This document shows, in pieces, positions 1 to 8,784 of a stretch of DNA of 64,000 bases (its first letter is position 1; each line of letters opens with the position of its first letter). The stretch lies in the NCBI GenBank assembly GCA_018823415.1, contig JAHJIN010000196.1, positions 1-64,000 of the forward strand. Reading direction: 5' to 3'. Origin of the DNA: Chloroflexota bacterium. GTDB lineage: Bacteria > Chloroflexota > JAHJIN01. The translations under genes and the position numbers were made by a program. The notes beneath the pieces are model-generated. The model did no database searches, was not told the DNA's origin, and saw only the letters and a program-made list of their open reading frames with translations.

Positions 1-1
1 G

Positions 2-1513
2 CCCGGCGGTCAGTTGGTCAAGCAGACGCACCGCTTTTTTGGCTCGCGCAGCCATCACTCGGGCACTCGGGGCATAGACATTGCACCGCTCCTCATCCAG
101 CAGGCCGTTGACGGGGGCGTGGACGTCTGGTCGAATGCCACGGCAATTGGTTTGTACGACGACCTTGTGCTGGGGGTGTACCAGGAGAATACGTTGCGCG
201 AACTTGAGGCCCAGTGCGTGATCGTTGCCACCGGCGCGGCAGAGAACATGCTGTCGTTCCCCGGCAATGATCTGCCCGGGGTTTATGGGGCCGGGGCGGT
301 GCAGACGTTGATGAACGTCCACGGGGTGCGCCCGGGCCAGCGCGTGTTGATGGTGGGTGCGGGCAACATTGGCGTCATCGTGAGCTACCAATTGCTCCAG
401 GCCGGGGTGGCAGTGGCGGCCATCGTGGAGGCGCTGCCCTTTGTGGGCGGCTACCAGGTGCACGCGGCCAAGGTCCGGCGTGCCGGCGTGCCCATCCTCA
501 CGCGCCATACGGTGGTGGAGGCCCTGGGCGACGAGGAGGTCACTGGCGCTGTCATCGCCCAACTGGATGATCGGTGGTGCGTGATCGATGGGACGCAACG
601 TACTCTGGATATCGATACCATTTGCCTGGCGGTGGGCCTTACGCCGCTGAGCGAACTGCTGTGGCAGGCTGGCTGCCAGATGCGCTACGTGCCGGCCCTG
701 GGCGGCCACGTGGCCGTCCACGACGAGCGCATGGAGACGACGCGGCCCGGCATATACGTGGCCGGCGATGCCTCCGGCATCGAGGAGGCATCCACGGCCA
801 TGCTGGAGGGCCGGCTGGCCGGGCTGGCGGCCGCCTTGCGCCTGCGCGGTGAATCGGACGAGGGCCTGGCGCGCTTGCGCGAGACCCAGCAAGAGCTGGC
901 TCTGTTCCGGGGCGGCCCCTACGGCGCCAAGGTTCGCGAGGGCAAAGAAGAGTTGGGGCTATCGCGCGAATGCGCGCTGTTTCCCCCATCGGCGATGCCG
1001 CTGGAGGCGCGGGCCGGCACTACACTGGAAGCGGTGTTGGAGGCCATCCCCCCGGAGCGGCTGGCGCGCGGCCCGGTGGCCGTGGTCGAGTGCCTGGAGC
1101 GCATCCCCTGCAACCCGTGTGTGGAGGCGTGCCCCCAGGGGGCCATTTCGATGCCCGGGGACCATGGTCCTGCGGACATTAGTCCTGTGGACATTAACGC
1201 GTTGCCGGTGCTGGACGCAGACGTGTGTACCGGCTGCGGGCTGTGCGTGAGCGGGTGCCCGGGCCTGGCGATTTTCATCGTAGATACCACCTATTCGCCC
1301 GACGAGGCCCTGGTGAGCCTGCCCTACGAGTTCTTGCCGCTGCCGGCCAAGGGCGCTGTGGTGACGGCGTTGGATCGGGATGGGCAGCCGGTGGGCGAGG
1401 CCCGGGTGGTCCGGGTGCGCAAGACCAAAAAGATGGACCGCACCGCCGTGGTGAGCCTGGCGGTGCCAGTGGAGCAGGCAATGGTGGTGAGAGGGTTCAA
1501 ATGGAATCTGTGA
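2..1513 (+). CDS. FAD-dependent oxidoreductase subunit with ferredoxin-like tail, 5' partial
   Basis: The gene enters from the left edge: codons are open from base 2 (Pro-Gly-Gly-Gln), and the TTG at 14 is probably internal. The visible part is a pyridine-nucleotide-disulfide oxidoreductase fold. It has a central Rossmann motif (VGAGNIGV, near residue 115 counted from base 14) and a FAD-site GIYVAGDASG near 245. The C-terminal third carries two [4Fe-4S] cysteine sets, CNPCVEACP and CTGCGLCVSGCP, which HcnB/OoxA-type subunits do not all have. It overlaps the next gene by 13 nt. With the two genes that follow it looks like a heteromeric amine or imino-acid dehydrogenase (sarcosine, proline or opine type). 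The substrate cannot be read from sequence. Confidence 0.85.
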   Translation, partial: PGGQLVKQTHRFFGSRSHHSGTRGIDIAPLLIQQAVDGGVDVWSNATAIGLYDDLVLGVYQENTLRELEAQCVIVATGAAENMLSFPGNDLPGVYGAGAVQTLMNVHGVRPGQRVLMVGAGNIGVIVSYQLLQAGVAVAAIVEALPFVGGYQVHAAKVRRAGVPILTRHTVVEALGDEEVTGAVIAQLDDRWCVIDGTQRTLDIDTICLAVGLTPLSELLWQAGCQMRYVPALGGHVAVHDERMETTRPGIYVAGDASGIEEASTAMLEGRLAGLAAALRLRGESDEGLARLRETQQELALFRGGPYGAKVREGKEELGLSRECALFPPSAMPLEARAGTTLEAVLEAIPPERLARGPVAVVECLERIPCNPCVEACPQGAISMPGDHGPADISPVDINALPVLDADVCTGCGLCVSGCPGLAIFIVDTTYSPDEALVSLPYEFLPLPAKGAVVTALDRDGQPVGEARVVRVRKTKKMDRTAVVSLAVPVEQAMVVRGFKWNL

Positions 1514-1779
1514 CGATTATCTGTCGCTGTGAGGACATCACCGAGGACGAGGTCCGGGCGGCGATCCGTGAGGGGTTGACAAGCCTGGACGAGGTCAAGC
1601 GCATCCTGCGCTGTGGGATGGGCCACTGCCAGGGGCGTACCTGCGGCCGGCTCATTGCCCGGCTCATCACCGAAGAGGCCGGCGTGCCGGCCAGCGAGCA
1701 AACGTGGACCACATACCGGCCACCCACACGCCCGGTGCCCCTGGGCGTGCTGGCTGAAGGAGGTGACGCCCATGCATGA
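1501..1779 (+). CDS. BFD-like (2Fe-2S)-binding subunit
   Basis: A 92-residue protein starting with ATG inside the end of the preceding gene. It contains ICRCEDIT near the N-terminus and CGMGHCQGRTCG near residue 38. This is the four-cysteine pattern of bacterioferritin-associated-ferredoxin-like [2Fe-2S] domains, as found in sarcosine/proline dehydrogenase and nitrite reductase modules. Its likely role is to pass electrons between the two flavoprotein subunits encoded on either side. Its stop overlaps the next start by 8 nt, so the three genes are tightly coupled. The family is clear from the cysteine spacing; the partner substrate is unknown. Confidence 0.85.
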   Translation: MESVTIICRCEDITEDEVRAAIREGLTSLDEVKRILRCGMGHCQGRTCGRLIARLITEEAGVPASEQTWTTYRPPTRPVPLGVLAEGGDAHA

Positions 1780-2917
1780 CACGGCCGAGGTCGTGGTCAT
1801 TGGCGGCGGGGTGGTGGGCTGTGCGGTGGCCTACAATCTGGCGAAATTGGGTCTCACCGACGTGGTGGTGGTGGAAAAGGGGTATCTGGCGTGCGGGGCC
1901 ACCGGGCGCTGTGGCGGCGGCATTCGCCAGCAGTGGAGTACGCCGCACAACACCCGCATGGCCATGGCTTCGGTCCGGCTCTTTGAAGGGCTTGAGGACG
2001 AGCTGGGCTATCCCACAGAATACACCCAGGGAGGCTATCTGATCCTGGCCTATACCGAAGACGAGGTAGTCCAGTCCCGTCAGAACGTGGCGATGCAGCA
2101 AGGGTTGGGATTGGACGTGCATTTTCTCTCGCCGGCCCAGGCCCGCGACGTGGTGCCGTGCCTGAGCATCGACGGGGTGTTGGCAGCTACCTATTGTCAC
2201 ACCGATGGCAAGGCGAATCCCTTTCTCGTCACGCAGGGCTATGCCCGGGCCGCCCAACGCCTGGGTGTGGAGGTGAACCGGCGCACCGCCGTGACTGACA
2301 TCGAGGTGGCGAACGGGAGCGTGCAGGCCGTCGTCACCGACCAGGGGCGCATCGCCACGCGCTGGGTAGTGAATGCGGCCGGCGGTCATGCGGCGGCCGT
2401 CGCTGCCCTGGCCGGTCTGGACATCCCGGTGGTGCCTTATCGCCACGAGATATTGGTTACGGAACCTATCGAGCCACTGTTTGACCCGCTCATCATCTCG
2501 TTCTACTATGGCACGTACATCGTGCAGGCGCCCCACGGCAGCATCCTCATGGGCCAGGGCGATCCTGACGAGCCGCCGAGCACGGACGTGCGGGCGGGGT
2601 TGCCGTTTGCTCGTAGCATCTCGGCCAAGATGATGCGATTGCTTCCGTGCCTCAAGGACGTCAAGGTGGTGCGGCAGTGGGCCGGGTTGTATGCCATGAC
2701 GCCGGATGCGCAACCGCTCCTGGGGCCGATCGACGAGCTGGCGGGCTATGTACAGGCCGTGGGGTTCAGCGGTCACGGGTTCATGGTGGCACCCATCACC
2801 GGCCAGCTCATCGCCGAGCACATTGTCCGGGGCGTCACGTCGTTGCCCACTGAAGGACTAGGGATGGGGCGGTTTGCGGCCGGCGCGCTGGCACACCGAG
2901 AAGCGTCGGTGGTGTGA
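1772..2917 (+). CDS. DadA/SoxB-type FAD-dependent amine oxidoreductase
   Basis: 381 residues from the ATG at 1772. AAGGAGGTGA lies upstream at 1757-1766. The N-terminus is a classic dinucleotide-binding motif (VVVIGGGVVGCAVAYNLA). The sequence GRCGGGIRQQW near residue 50 and the C-terminal GFSGHGFMVAP match the glycine-oxidase/sarcosine-oxidase-beta/D-amino-acid-dehydrogenase family. It is the likely catalytic subunit, oxidising an amine or imino acid and passing electrons to the Fe-S/FAD subunits upstream. The neighbouring hutI hints at amino-acid catabolism but does not prove a shared pathway. Confidence 0.88.
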   Translation: MHDTAEVVVIGGGVVGCAVAYNLAKLGLTDVVVVEKGYLACGATGRCGGGIRQQWSTPHNTRMAMASVRLFEGLEDELGYPTEYTQGGYLILAYTEDEVVQSRQNVAMQQGLGLDVHFLSPAQARDVVPCLSIDGVLAATYCHTDGKANPFLVTQGYARAAQRLGVEVNRRTAVTDIEVANGSVQAVVTDQGRIATRWVVNAAGGHAAAVAALAGLDIPVVPYRHEILVTEPIEPLFDPLIISFYYGTYIVQAPHGSILMGQGDPDEPPSTDVRAGLPFARSISAKMMRLLPCLKDVKVVRQWAGLYAMTPDAQPLLGPIDELAGYVQAVGFSGHGFMVAPITGQLIAEHIVRGVTSLPTEGLGMGRFAAGALAHREASVV

Positions 2918-2944
2918 GCCGCTTGCCGCCAGGAGAGTGAGACT

Positions 2945-4276
2945 ATGGAAGGCGATCTGTTTGTCGTCAACGCGAGCCAGGTGTTGACCGTGGCGTCGCC
3001 GGGTGGCCCCAAGCGGGGCGCGGCCCTGCGTGACGTGGGGTTGACGGTCGACGGGGCGGTCCTGATCCGGCGCGGGAACGTGGCCTGGGTCGGCGATGCA
3101 GCGCAGGTGTCCGAGCTCGCTGGCCCGCACATCCCGTTTTTGGATGCCGGCGGCCGGGTGGTGCTGCCGGGCTTGGTGGATCCGCACACGCATCTGGTGT
3201 GGGGCGGCGCGCGCCTGGCCGAGTTTGAGCAGCGCCTCGCCGGAGCCACCTATCAAGAGATCGCGGCAGCCGGAGGGGGCATTGTCAGCACCATGCAGGC
3301 GACCCGGGCAGCGTCGCAGGAAGAGTTATTGGCCAGCGCGCAGCGCCGTCTGGATGCCATGCTGGCTCATGGCACCACCACGGCAGAGGTCAAGAGCGGC
3401 TATGGCCTGGATGTGATCAGTGAGGTCAAATGCCTGGAGGTGACGCGCCTGCTGGGCGAATGGCATCCGGTGGAACTGGTGTCCACGTTCCTGGGGGCGC
3501 ATGCTGTGCCGCCGGCCTACCGCACGGATCCCGACGCCTACATCGACCAGGTGGTCATCAAAGAGATGTTGCCCCGGGTGGTGCGCGACGAGCGCGCGTT
3601 ACCACGCAATCACACCGGGCAGATCCGTGTGTATGCCAACGCTCGCACGCACGTGGCCCTGGCCGAGTTTTGCGACGTGTTCTGCGACGCCGGGGCCCTG
3701 GACCTGGTCCAGTCGCGCCGGGTGCTGGAAGCGGCACGCGCTGTGGGCCTGGGTCTCAAGGTCCACGCCGACGAGTTTGAGGCGCTGGGCGCGACTCGGC
3801 TGGCGGTGGAACTGGGCGCCGCCAGCGCCGATCACCTGGTGGTGACGCCGCCGGAAGACATTGCGACTCTGGGCGCATCAGATACGGTGGCGGTGTTTTT
3901 GCCCGGGACGCCTTTTGGCCTGGCGACCGGGCACTATGCCGATGCCCGGGCCTTTGTCGAGGCCGGCGCGGCTGTGGCCCTGGCGACGGACCTGAACCCC
4001 GGCACCAGCCCGTGCCCGTCGATGCAGTTCATCATCGCCCTGGCCTGTCGCTACATGAAAATGCTCCCGGCCGAGGCCGTGGCCGCCGCGACCATCAATG
4101 CGGCCCATGCTATCCGGCGCGGCGACGTGGTGGGCAGCCTTGAAGTGGGTAAACAGGGAGACCTGCTCATCCTGGACACCGACGACTATCGCGATTTGGC
4201 CTATCAGTTTGGCGGGAACCTGGTGCATACGGTGGTCAAGGCCGGGCGCGTGGTTTATGATAGAGAGGCGCGATAG
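2945..4276 (+). CDS. hutI: Imidazolonepropionase
   Basis: 443 residues; ATG at 2945 with AGGAG at 2931-2935. HutI hydrolyses 4-imidazolone-5-propionate to N-formimino-L-glutamate in histidine breakdown. The metal and substrate motifs are all present: DPHTHLVWGG (about residue 80), FLGAHAVP, HADEF, ADHL and ATDLNPGTSPCPS near 345. It is slightly longer than usual because about 20 residues (RDERALPRNHTGQ and flanks, around residue 220) are inserted before AEFCDVFCD. No hutU, hutH or formiminoglutamase gene lies nearby, so the rest of the pathway must be elsewhere. Family assignment is firm. Confidence 0.95.
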   Translation: MEGDLFVVNASQVLTVASPGGPKRGAALRDVGLTVDGAVLIRRGNVAWVGDAAQVSELAGPHIPFLDAGGRVVLPGLVDPHTHLVWGGARLAEFEQRLAGATYQEIAAAGGGIVSTMQATRAASQEELLASAQRRLDAMLAHGTTTAEVKSGYGLDVISEVKCLEVTRLLGEWHPVELVSTFLGAHAVPPAYRTDPDAYIDQVVIKEMLPRVVRDERALPRNHTGQIRVYANARTHVALAEFCDVFCDAGALDLVQSRRVLEAARAVGLGLKVHADEFEALGATRLAVELGAASADHLVVTPPEDIATLGASDTVAVFLPGTPFGLATGHYADARAFVEAGAAVALATDLNPGTSPCPSMQFIIALACRYMKMLPAEAVAAATINAAHAIRRGDVVGSLEVGKQGDLLILDTDDYRDLAYQFGGNLVHTVVKAGRVVYDREAR

Positions 4277-4286
4277 AGATAAAGAG

Positions 4287-4312
4287 GGGCCTGACGAGGG
4301 AACGTCAGGCCC
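4287..4312. terminator. Hairpin after hutI
   Basis: A perfect 10-bp stem (GGGCCTGACG / CGTCAGGCCC) with a 6-nt loop, 10 nt after the hutI stop and 9 nt before the next start. No U-tract follows, so it may be a weak or factor-assisted terminator or an mRNA 3'-end hairpin. Confidence 0.5.
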
Positions 4313-4321
4313 GCTCTGATT

Positions 4322-5056
4322 ATGGGGGGTATGGGCGTGCGACGGGTGGTGTTCCTGGGGCTGTTTCTGGTTCTGGCGGCGCTGATGGTCTGGGCCGGGT
4401 GGCTGGGGCTGCGCTGGCTCGAGGCGCGGCCAGCCCGGCACGCACTGGCTGCAAACCCGGCGCAAGAATATTACCTGTACGTGCCCCCCGGCGCCACGGC
4501 CGAAGACCCGGCCCCCATCATGGTGGTGGTGCATGGGACCGGGGGCAGCGGCGCGGACATGTATCGCATCTGGCAGCCGGCCGCCGAGCAGGAGGGCTTT
4601 TGCCTGGTGTGCCCATCGTTTGGCCCGGGCTATCACCGGCTGGAGGCTGGCGCCGACGAGAGCCTGCTGGCGATCCTGGACGAGGTGGCGCGGGAGCAGC
4701 CGGCGGCGCGCGGCGGTCAGCCGGTCTTACTGGTGGGCTTTTCGGGCGGGGCACAGTTTGTGCACCGGTGGGCGTTTCGGCACCCGGGCCGGGTCTGCGG
4801 CGTGGCGGCGCTCAGCGCCGGCGCATACGATCCGCCGCCCCGGGACGCCACGCGCCGGCCGCCGTTCCTGGTCTCGGTGGGGAGTGTGGACACGGGGCCG
4901 CCGAACCGGGTGACATTGGCCCGGTGGTTCCACGAGGCGCTGGTGCAGGCCGGCTATGAGGCCGATCTGCGTGTTTACGAGGGAGTGGGGCACCGGCTGT
5001 GCGACGCGGCGATAGCAGACGTGCTGACATTCTATCAGCGGGTGTGGCCAAAATAA
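4322..5056 (+). CDS. Membrane-anchored alpha/beta hydrolase (PHB-depolymerase/LpqC-like)
   Basis: 244 residues. An N-terminal hydrophobic helix (about residues 8-30) acts as uncleaved anchor or signal, followed by an alpha/beta-hydrolase domain. VVVHGTGGSG is the oxyanion region, GFSGGAQ near residue 142 is the nucleophile elbow with Ser, and VGHRLC near 222 supplies the catalytic His. It is probably an exported esterase or depolymerase-type hydrolase; the substrate is unknown. The start is uncertain: ATG 4322 lacks a Shine-Dalgarno, whereas GTG 4337 has GGGGGG 7 nt upstream, and ATG 4331 is also in frame. Confidence 0.8.
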   Translation: MGGMGVRRVVFLGLFLVLAALMVWAGWLGLRWLEARPARHALAANPAQEYYLYVPPGATAEDPAPIMVVVHGTGGSGADMYRIWQPAAEQEGFCLVCPSFGPGYHRLEAGADESLLAILDEVAREQPAARGGQPVLLVGFSGGAQFVHRWAFRHPGRVCGVAALSAGAYDPPPRDATRRPPFLVSVGSVDTGPPNRVTLARWFHEALVQAGYEADLRVYEGVGHRLCDAAIADVLTFYQRVWPK

Positions 5057-5087
5057 AAGGGACGCGATTGGTTCGCGCCCCTTTTTT
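5055..5087. terminator. Bidirectional intrinsic terminator
   Basis: A-tract, stem GGGaCGCGA / TCGCGcCCC with a 5-nt loop, then T6. It lies between two convergent genes and can serve both strands because the left side is A-rich. Confidence 0.85.
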
Positions 5088-5103
5088 GTCTTGCCGGTGA
5101 TGT

Positions 5104-8100
5104 CTACCATCCTTTTAGCGAGAGCGGCAGGTAGCCCCGGTAGCCCACGAAGGTCTGAGCGGTGGCACTGTTGTTGTCCAGGTCGGCCTCCGGCGTGGCG
5201 GCGCCGATGGTGACGGTGTTGGCGAGGGTGGTCCAGGTTGGCACGCCGGCGTCCACCGTGGCCGTGACGATGATGGTGAACGGCCCGGCGCCGGCCGCCA
5301 GGTCGCCCACCTCCCACACCAGGGGCGCGGTGCTGGTGGGAGCCGGGCTGGCCGCGACGAACGTGACACCGGCCGGCAGCGTGTCGGTGAGGCGCACGGT
5401 CTGGGCCGGGACGCCGCCGAGGTTGCCATAGGTGAGGGTGTAGCGCACCGGGCCACCGCCGGGGGGCGCGGTGCTGCTGGTCTTGCTCACCCACAGGTTG
5501 GGGTACGCCGAGCCGAGGGAGACTTCGTCCAGGTAGGCCCAGGTACGAGGCGCGCCGGCCTCGTTGTGGACGTTGAAGGTGAGAGTGATGGTCTGCCCGG
5601 CCCAGGGGGTCATGTCGGCCCAGCCATGAGTCCAGCCGTCGGTGTTGGCGTTGGCAGAGAACACAGTTGTGACGGAGACACTGCTACTTATCTTCACGTC
5701 CAGGCCGGTGCTGTTGGTTGCGGATGCCCCGCCTTCGAGTTGATATAGGAACGAGAGAGTAGGCGCGAGCGCGGCACTGGGTATCGGGACAACTTGGGCG
5801 ATTAGCGAGTCACTGGTTTGTTCGGCTGGGGTTGGTCCAGCGTAATAAGCATCGCCAGCAGACCACACTATGTGGGCAACGCCGTTTTTCTCCATCACCA
5901 CGTGCGGAGGAAGCCCCGAGTGCCCAGAGTCAGGGATGCTCTGGGCGCTGGACCAACTGCCGTCTGGTGGTTTTTTAGCATAGCGAATGCTATCTTCGGC
6001 CCATACTACACATACTGATCCATAACCATCTACTGCTAGTCGTGGAAAGAAGCAGCTCTGAACACTGTTGGAAAGATTCGCGGGGCTGGACCAGGTGATA
6101 CTAGCTTGTTCTCGCCGGGCATAGTAAATATCACGGTCACCAGAGGGGCCAGTGACAGATTCTGACCATACCAATTGCACGTTCCTGCTACTGTCTATAG
6201 CTAGCTGTGGCTCCGTCGAGTATCCAGGGTTGTTAGAAACGTTTTGGACAGTGCTCCAGGAATCATCAGGTGTTCTTTGGACGTAGTATATGTCATTATC
6301 ACCATCAATATCATCTTGCCACACTATATGGACAATCCGATCCTCATCTACTACAAGTCCGGCCCCGCTCGAAGTGCCCAGGTTATATGAAATGTTTCGC
6401 GGCTTGGACCAAGTACCGTCAAGGGACCGGCGAATGTAAAAGGCATCACCTGGAATTGGTGTACGATCATTCCACACCACGTGTAGCATTCCAATCCTGT
6501 CCACTGCCAATTTCGGCGCAAAGGAGTCGCCAGAATTGTTGGAGAGGTTCTGAGGGCTAGACCAAACACCGTTGCGGTCTCGACAAGCATAATAGATATC
6601 ATAATTGCCCGGTGTATTGTCATACCACACCACGTGGACTTGGTCGTTTCCGTCCACAGCCAGGTTTGGAGCGAACGAGTCTCCCGTGTTTTGGGATATG
6701 TTCTGGGCGCTAGACCAGATGCCATCCATACGCCGCTGTGCGTAGTAGACATCCCACTTGCCCGGGCTACGGTCGTACCATACCACGTGAACGACGCCAT
6801 TGTTATCTATCGCCAATTCTGGGAGTTGTGACTCATCAGTAGTATTGGAAATGTTCTGTGCGGTAGACCATGCACCGTCGCTGCTTCGCTTTGCATAGTA
6901 GATATCTGCGTATCCATTCCCGTAGCTGGCACTCCATACGGCGTGGATGATTCCGCGCTGCTCTAATGCCAATCGCGGATAGTTCAATCCTCTACTGCCA
7001 GAGGACAAGTTTAGTGTTGGTCCAAAAGACGAGGGTTGCGTTGGACCTAATCGAATGGCATTATTGCCAGTATGTTTGATGCTACTGGTTACAGTAGGTG
7101 CAAGCGCGCCTTGACATAGCCAGTCGCTTGGCGTGGAGCCACCTTCCTCAAACCCACCATTCTGCACTTGATCATCCATTGAGGGCAAATAAAAGATCGC
7201 GGGCTGCAACACTTGGGCTGCCCGGAGTGTCATGGAGGACAGGGCGGCATAGTTCGTTTTGCTCGCGGCAATGGTATGCACGTCTGTGCCTGTAAGGTAG
7301 GCATTGTAGCTGTCGGTTGAGCCTGTGGTGACTGGAAGTAGCGATGGGGGTGACACCCCCATCGCTACATGGGTCACTGGTGTGTCCCGGCTATCGCTTA
7401 CACGCCCACTCAGACGATATGTGTAAAATATCGAGTGCGGGTATGGACCAACGCTCGGGTAGGGTTCCACATTTCCTGCGCGATCCCGAGCCCGGCACCG
7501 GAAATAATAAGTATGTCCAGCTACACCTGGGAAGCTGTCGGATATACCGCGAACATTCACCAGCCAATCTATCCATGGACCGCTTGCGCCATCCCGATAT
7601 TGTACGTCGTATCCATCAAGTCCGGAAGGACCAATATCTTGGCCTGACCACTGGATCAGATCCAGTAGGCCGGTATACATAGGCAGGTTCAGGATCTCTG
7701 ATGTGGGCGGCTGAGCATCCAACGTCCCCCAATGCGGCCGCCAGTCCCGGCCCGTAGCCACCAGCACCGTCTGGGCATGAAAATACCCCGGCGCGCCCGA
7801 CGCATAGATGTCCGACCGGGTCCAGTACCAGTTGCCGTTGTAATAGATCAATTCCGTACGGCCATAGGCGATCCACTCCCCGTCGGGGGACCAGGCCGGG
7901 TACCAATAGTCCACCGAGTTGGTGTGCCCGGCCACGAACGTGACTGCGCCCCCGCTGGCGTTCACCACGTCAACGTCCATGAAGCCGTCGCCGTTGTCGT
8001 CGTTGCTGAAGGCGATCTGGGTGCCGTCCGGCGACCAGCAAGGATACTGCGCGTATGGCACGCCACCGGTCACCTGGGTCTGTCCAGTCCCGTCGGCGTT

Positions 8101-8772
8101 CATGACCCACACCTCGTACAAGCCAGTGCGGTTGGAGACAAAGGCAATGCGCGCATCGTCCGGGGACCAGGCCGGCATCCCATCATAGGTCACGTTGGTG
8201 GTGAGACGGGTCTGGCCGGTGCCGTCGGCATTCATGACATAGACCTCGCCGTTGCCGTCCCTGTCGCTCTCAAAGGCAATGCGGGTGCCATCCGGTGACC
8301 AGCCGGGGACGCCATTGTTGGCGCTGGCAGTGAGGCCAATCGGCCCCGAGCCGTCGGCATTCATGGTGTAGACCTGGTACTCGTCGCCGCGCAGGGATTG
8401 GTAGACGATGCGGGTGCAGCCGCGATTGAGCTTGGGGGCGGTGTCGGGCTTGTCGCGGTCGGTGAGCTGGGTCTGGCCCGAGCCGTCGCCGTTGGCGGTG
8501 TACACGTCCCAGGAGCTGCCGTGATAGGCGGCAAAGGTCAGCTTGCTCCAGGGGGCGCAGGCCGGGACAGCGTTGACCGTGTCGCCGGACCGATCTTCGG
8601 GCTGCGCGCCGGGCAGCAGGGGCAACGGCGACTGGCCCATCTGGTAACCTGGCTCGCGGGGCGGGGCAGGCGGAGTGGGGAGCTGCGCGTGGACCGGCAA
8701 TAGCGGGACCAGCAGCAGCGCGCCTACCAGCACGACCAGGCCGGTGAATTGTTGGCGAGTTCGATGATACAT
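5104..8772 (-). CDS. Large exported beta-propeller / repeat protein
   Basis: 1222 residues, ATG preceded by AGAGGAG. A signal peptide (about residues 1-30, ending PVHA) is followed by TolB/PD40-type repeats (about 80-330, repeated WSPDGTRIAF and VYVMNADGTG). Next come an Ig/FN3-like segment (355-450), a carboxypeptidase-regulatory-like domain (453-530) and the start of a carbohydrate-binding-like domain (NGGFEEGG, about 535). Seven and a half repeats of about 47 residues (H-V-V-W-x-D ... D-I-Y-Y ... W-S) span 598-975. The second half of the binding-like domain follows, then a DUF11 domain, and the protein ends GYLPLSLKGW. The function is probably extracellular binding. The repeat block is more AT-rich than its surroundings. 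It is last in a three-gene minus-strand operon. Confidence 0.85.
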   Translation of the reverse strand: MYHRTRQQFTGLVVLVGALLLVPLLPVHAQLPTPPAPPREPGYQMGQSPLPLLPGAQPEDRSGDTVNAVPACAPWSKLTFAAYHGSSWDVYTANGDGSGQTQLTDRDKPDTAPKLNRGCTRIVYQSLRGDEYQVYTMNADGSGPIGLTASANNGVPGWSPDGTRIAFESDRDGNGEVYVMNADGTGQTRLTTNVTYDGMPAWSPDDARIAFVSNRTGLYEVWVMNADGTGQTQVTGGVPYAQYPCWSPDGTQIAFSNDDNGDGFMDVDVVNASGGAVTFVAGHTNSVDYWYPAWSPDGEWIAYGRTELIYYNGNWYWTRSDIYASGAPGYFHAQTVLVATGRDWRPHWGTLDAQPPTSEILNLPMYTGLLDLIQWSGQDIGPSGLDGYDVQYRDGASGPWIDWLVNVRGISDSFPGVAGHTYYFRCRARDRAGNVEPYPSVGPYPHSIFYTYRLSGRVSDSRDTPVTHVAMGVSPPSLLPVTTGSTDSYNAYLTGTDVHTIAASKTNYAALSSMTLRAAQVLQPAIFYLPSMDDQVQNGGFEEGGSTPSDWLCQGALAPTVTSSIKHTGNNAIRLGPTQPSSFGPTLNLSSGSRGLNYPRLALEQRGIIHAVWSASYGNGYADIYYAKRSSDGAWSTAQNISNTTDESQLPELAIDNNGVVHVVWYDRSPGKWDVYYAQRRMDGIWSSAQNISQNTGDSFAPNLAVDGNDQVHVVWYDNTPGNYDIYYACRDRNGVWSSPQNLSNNSGDSFAPKLAVDRIGMLHVVWNDRTPIPGDAFYIRRSLDGTWSKPRNISYNLGTSSGAGLVVDEDRIVHIVWQDDIDGDNDIYYVQRTPDDSWSTVQNVSNNPGYSTEPQLAIDSSRNVQLVWSESVTGPSGDRDIYYARREQASITWSSPANLSNSVQSCFFPRLAVDGYGSVCVVWAEDSIRYAKKPPDGSWSSAQSIPDSGHSGLPPHVVMEKNGVAHIVWSAGDAYYAGPTPAEQTSDSLIAQVVPIPSAALAPTLSFLYQLEGGASATNSTGLDVKISSSVSVTTVFSANANTDGWTHGWADMTPWAGQTITLTFNVHNEAGAPRTWAYLDEVSLGSAYPNLWVSKTSSTAPPGGGPVRYTLTYGNLGGVPAQTVRLTDTLPAGVTFVAASPAPTSTAPLVWEVGDLAAGAGPFTIIVTATVDAGVPTWTTLANTVTIGAATPEADLDNNSATAQTFVGYRGYLPLSLKGW

Positions 8773-8784
8773 GGATGCTCCTCT

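Noticed and set aside
2945-5056. A histidine-utilisation operon
   Set aside because: Only hutI is present; neighbours are an unrelated dehydrogenase trio and an esterase-like gene.
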